Part shown: one piece after another, positions 4,801 to 5,781 of the stretch
How the letters are laid out: each line of letters starts with the position of its first letter
How positions within the stretch are numbered: the stretch's first letter is position 1
Assembly (NCBI GenBank): GCA_003022815.1
Contig: PXSL01000025.1
Span: 1-5,781, forward strand
DNA: 5,781 bases
Reading direction: 5' to 3'
Source: Halobacteriales archaeon SW_5_68_122
GTDB lineage: Archaea; Halobacteriota; Halobacteria; Halobacteriales; Haloarculaceae
Notes under the pieces: model-generated
Told to the model about the DNA's origin: nothing
Database searches by the model: none
What the model saw: the letters and a program-made list of their open reading frames with translations, nothing else
Position numbers and translations under genes: made by a program

Positions 4801-5781
4801 GCGGGCATCCCGTTCAGCCAGGTGCTCATCGCGGTGCCGCCGCTGCTGCTGGCGGTCGGCATCGACTTCGGCATCCACGCGGTCAACCGCTACCGGGAGG
4901 AGCGCGAGGAGGGGTACGGCATCGACGAGTCGATGTCCCGGACGACCGACCAGGTGCTGGTCGCCTTCTTCATCGTGACGGGGACCACCGTCATCGGCTT
5001 CGGCGCGAACCTGGCGAGCGAACTGCCGCCGATCCGGCAGTTCGGCATTGTCGCCGCCGTCGGCATCGTGTTCACTTTCGCCGTGTTCGGCGTCTTCCTG
5101 CCGGCCGCGAAGGTGAAACTCGACCACGTCCGCGAGCGGTACCCGATACCGACGTTCTCGACGCGGCCGCTCGGCGCCGGCGGGTCGGCGCTCGCCCGCG
5201 TCCAAGGCGTCGGCGGGACCGTCGCCCGGACTGCGCCGCTGGCGTTCGTCGTCGCGTTACTCCTCGTCAGCGGCGCCTCGGGGGCCTACGCCACCGGCGT
5301 CGACACCTCCTTCGGAACGGAGGACTTCCTGCCGCCGGCCGAGCAGCCGGACTACTACGACGCCCTGCCGGAGCCGTTCGCGCCGGGGGAGTACACCGTG
5401 ACGGCGACGCTGAACTTCCTCGAGGACAACTTCGAGTCCGGCCAGTCCGACACCGTCACGGTGTACGTCGAGGGGCCCATGGAGCGGGGGTCGTCGCTGG
5501 AATCGGTCCGGCGGGCGGGCCGGGACCCGCCGGCCTCCGTCGTCGCCGACGGGCGGCAGGCCGAGGCCACCAGCATCGTAACCGTCATCGAGGACTACGC
5601 CGCCCGCGACCCCGAGTTCCGCCGCCTGGTCGAGCGCAACGATGCCGACGGCGACGGGGTCCCGGACCGAAACCTCGAGGACGTGTACGACGCGCTGTTC
5701 GACTCGCCGGCCGCCGGGCAGGCCGCACAGTACATGACCGAGGACCGACGGAGCACGCGCGTCGTCTACACGGTGGAGGCC
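4801..5781 (+). other. Out-of-frame 3' portion of the RND transporter gene
   Basis: These 327 codons stay open to the right edge and hold the bulk of the recognisable permease: TM4 with GIDFGIH, TM5-TM6 around FFIVTGTTVIGFGANLASEL and IVAAVGIVFTFAVFGVFLPA, a cytoplasmic linker, TM7, and the second extracellular loop. That loop begins DTSFGTEDFLPPAEQPDYYD and carries a DADGDGVPD calcium-type loop at 5641-5667. The first in-frame ATG is near 4933 and a GTG lies at 4822, neither with a convincing ribosome-binding site. Separate translation as a half-transporter is therefore unlikely. It is listed because an automatic annotation keeping only the 311-aa first ORF would miss it. Confidence 0.75.
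5641..5667 (+). other. Calcium-binding-type loop DADGDGVPD in the transporter's second extracellular domain
   Basis: The residues DADGDGVPD follow the DxDGDGxPD pattern of EF-hand-like and thrombospondin type 3 loops. The motif is in the frame of the 3' transporter portion, in the predicted extracellular loop after TM7. The corresponding stretch of the first extracellular loop (around TDGEIRQAVRAADESNPRF) lacks it, although the two loops otherwise share a parallel layout. Calcium binding is inferred from the pattern alone. Confidence 0.45.

Larger units (their letters stand above)
4043..5781 (+). pseudogene. RND-superfamily (MMPL-type) transporter, internally deleted/frameshifted and cut by the window edge
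   Basis: RND permeases export substrates across the membrane using proton motive force. The ATG follows the preceding TAG with no gap and no Shine-Dalgarno, so translation is probably coupled. The first frame gives TM1 (residues 17-39), a first extracellular loop, and the start of TM2 (NDTLAIVVPAAVLLI, 237-251). Family-like sequence then stops, and the frame runs on as Arg/Ser-rich sequence to a TGA at 4976-4978 (311 aa in all). Family sequence resumes in another frame at about 4801 with AGIPFSQVLIAVPPLLLAVG and IDFGIHAVNRYREE (TM4 with its conserved Asp). TM5 and TM6, TM7 (FVVALLLVSGASGAYATG) and much of the second extracellular loop follow, open to the window end. The end of TM2 and all of TM3, about 35 residues, are absent. 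No single-base shift restores them, so this is a deletion of 3n+1 bases or an assembly gap. The exported substrate is unknown. Confidence 0.8.

Noticed and set aside
4976..4978. Programmed ribosomal frameshift as the explanation for the split permease frame
   Set aside because: Shifting frame at the junction would not recover the missing TM2/TM3 residues, and no slippery heptamer is seen there, so a deletion or assembly gap is a better explanation.
4282..5205. A 307-codon minus-strand frame across the permease lesion
   Set aside because: Arg/Asp-rich antisense sequence without motifs. Both sense frames carry recognisable RND segments over the same bases.

Overview
The window looks like chromosomal DNA of a halophilic archaeon (class Halobacteria). 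It is GC-rich with a strong third-position GC bias. Its soluble proteins are rich in Asp and Glu, start sites sit just downstream of archaeal TATA-like elements, and the gene content is typical of the group: a 2-oxoacid:ferredoxin oxidoreductase, a stand-alone DICT protein, and an S-layer-domain protein paired with an RND/MMPL permease. No RNA genes, CRISPR arrays, insertion sequences or attachment sites were found. Family assignments come from recognised motifs, not from a database search.

Left part (1-888): the 5' portion of korA, the alpha subunit of 2-oxoglutarate:ferredoxin oxidoreductase, runs leftward off the window. A 217-bp AT-containing divergent spacer separates it from a rightward gene for a 240-aa DICT sensory-domain protein (889-1611). 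The DICT gene meets a leftward TetR-family regulator gene (1612-2223) tail to tail with no base between the two stop codons.

Right part (2224-5781): the TetR gene is divergent from a two-gene rightward transport operon. The spacer holds a perfect 8-bp inverted repeat (TCCACGAA/TTCGTGGA) bracketing the only TATA-like element, as expected for a TetR operator acting on one or both promoters. The first operon gene (2384-4042) encodes a secreted, C-terminally membrane-anchored protein built of tandem immunoglobulin-like domains (COG1361 type). The second gene starts at the base after that stop codon and encodes an RND-superfamily (MMPL-type) permease. The likely arrangement is TetR sensing a small molecule and controlling an exporter plus an outward-facing partner protein.

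The permease reading frame is broken near 4795-4801. The upstream frame stops matching in the second transmembrane helix, and the downstream frame resumes after the expected third helix, in the -1 register. About 35 residues of coding sequence appear to be missing, so this copy is either a pseudogene or an assembly error. The gene also runs off the right edge. The most interesting items are this lesion, the promoter-embedded operator, the permease/S-layer-domain pair, and a possible leaderless 38-codon ORF at the head of the operon.
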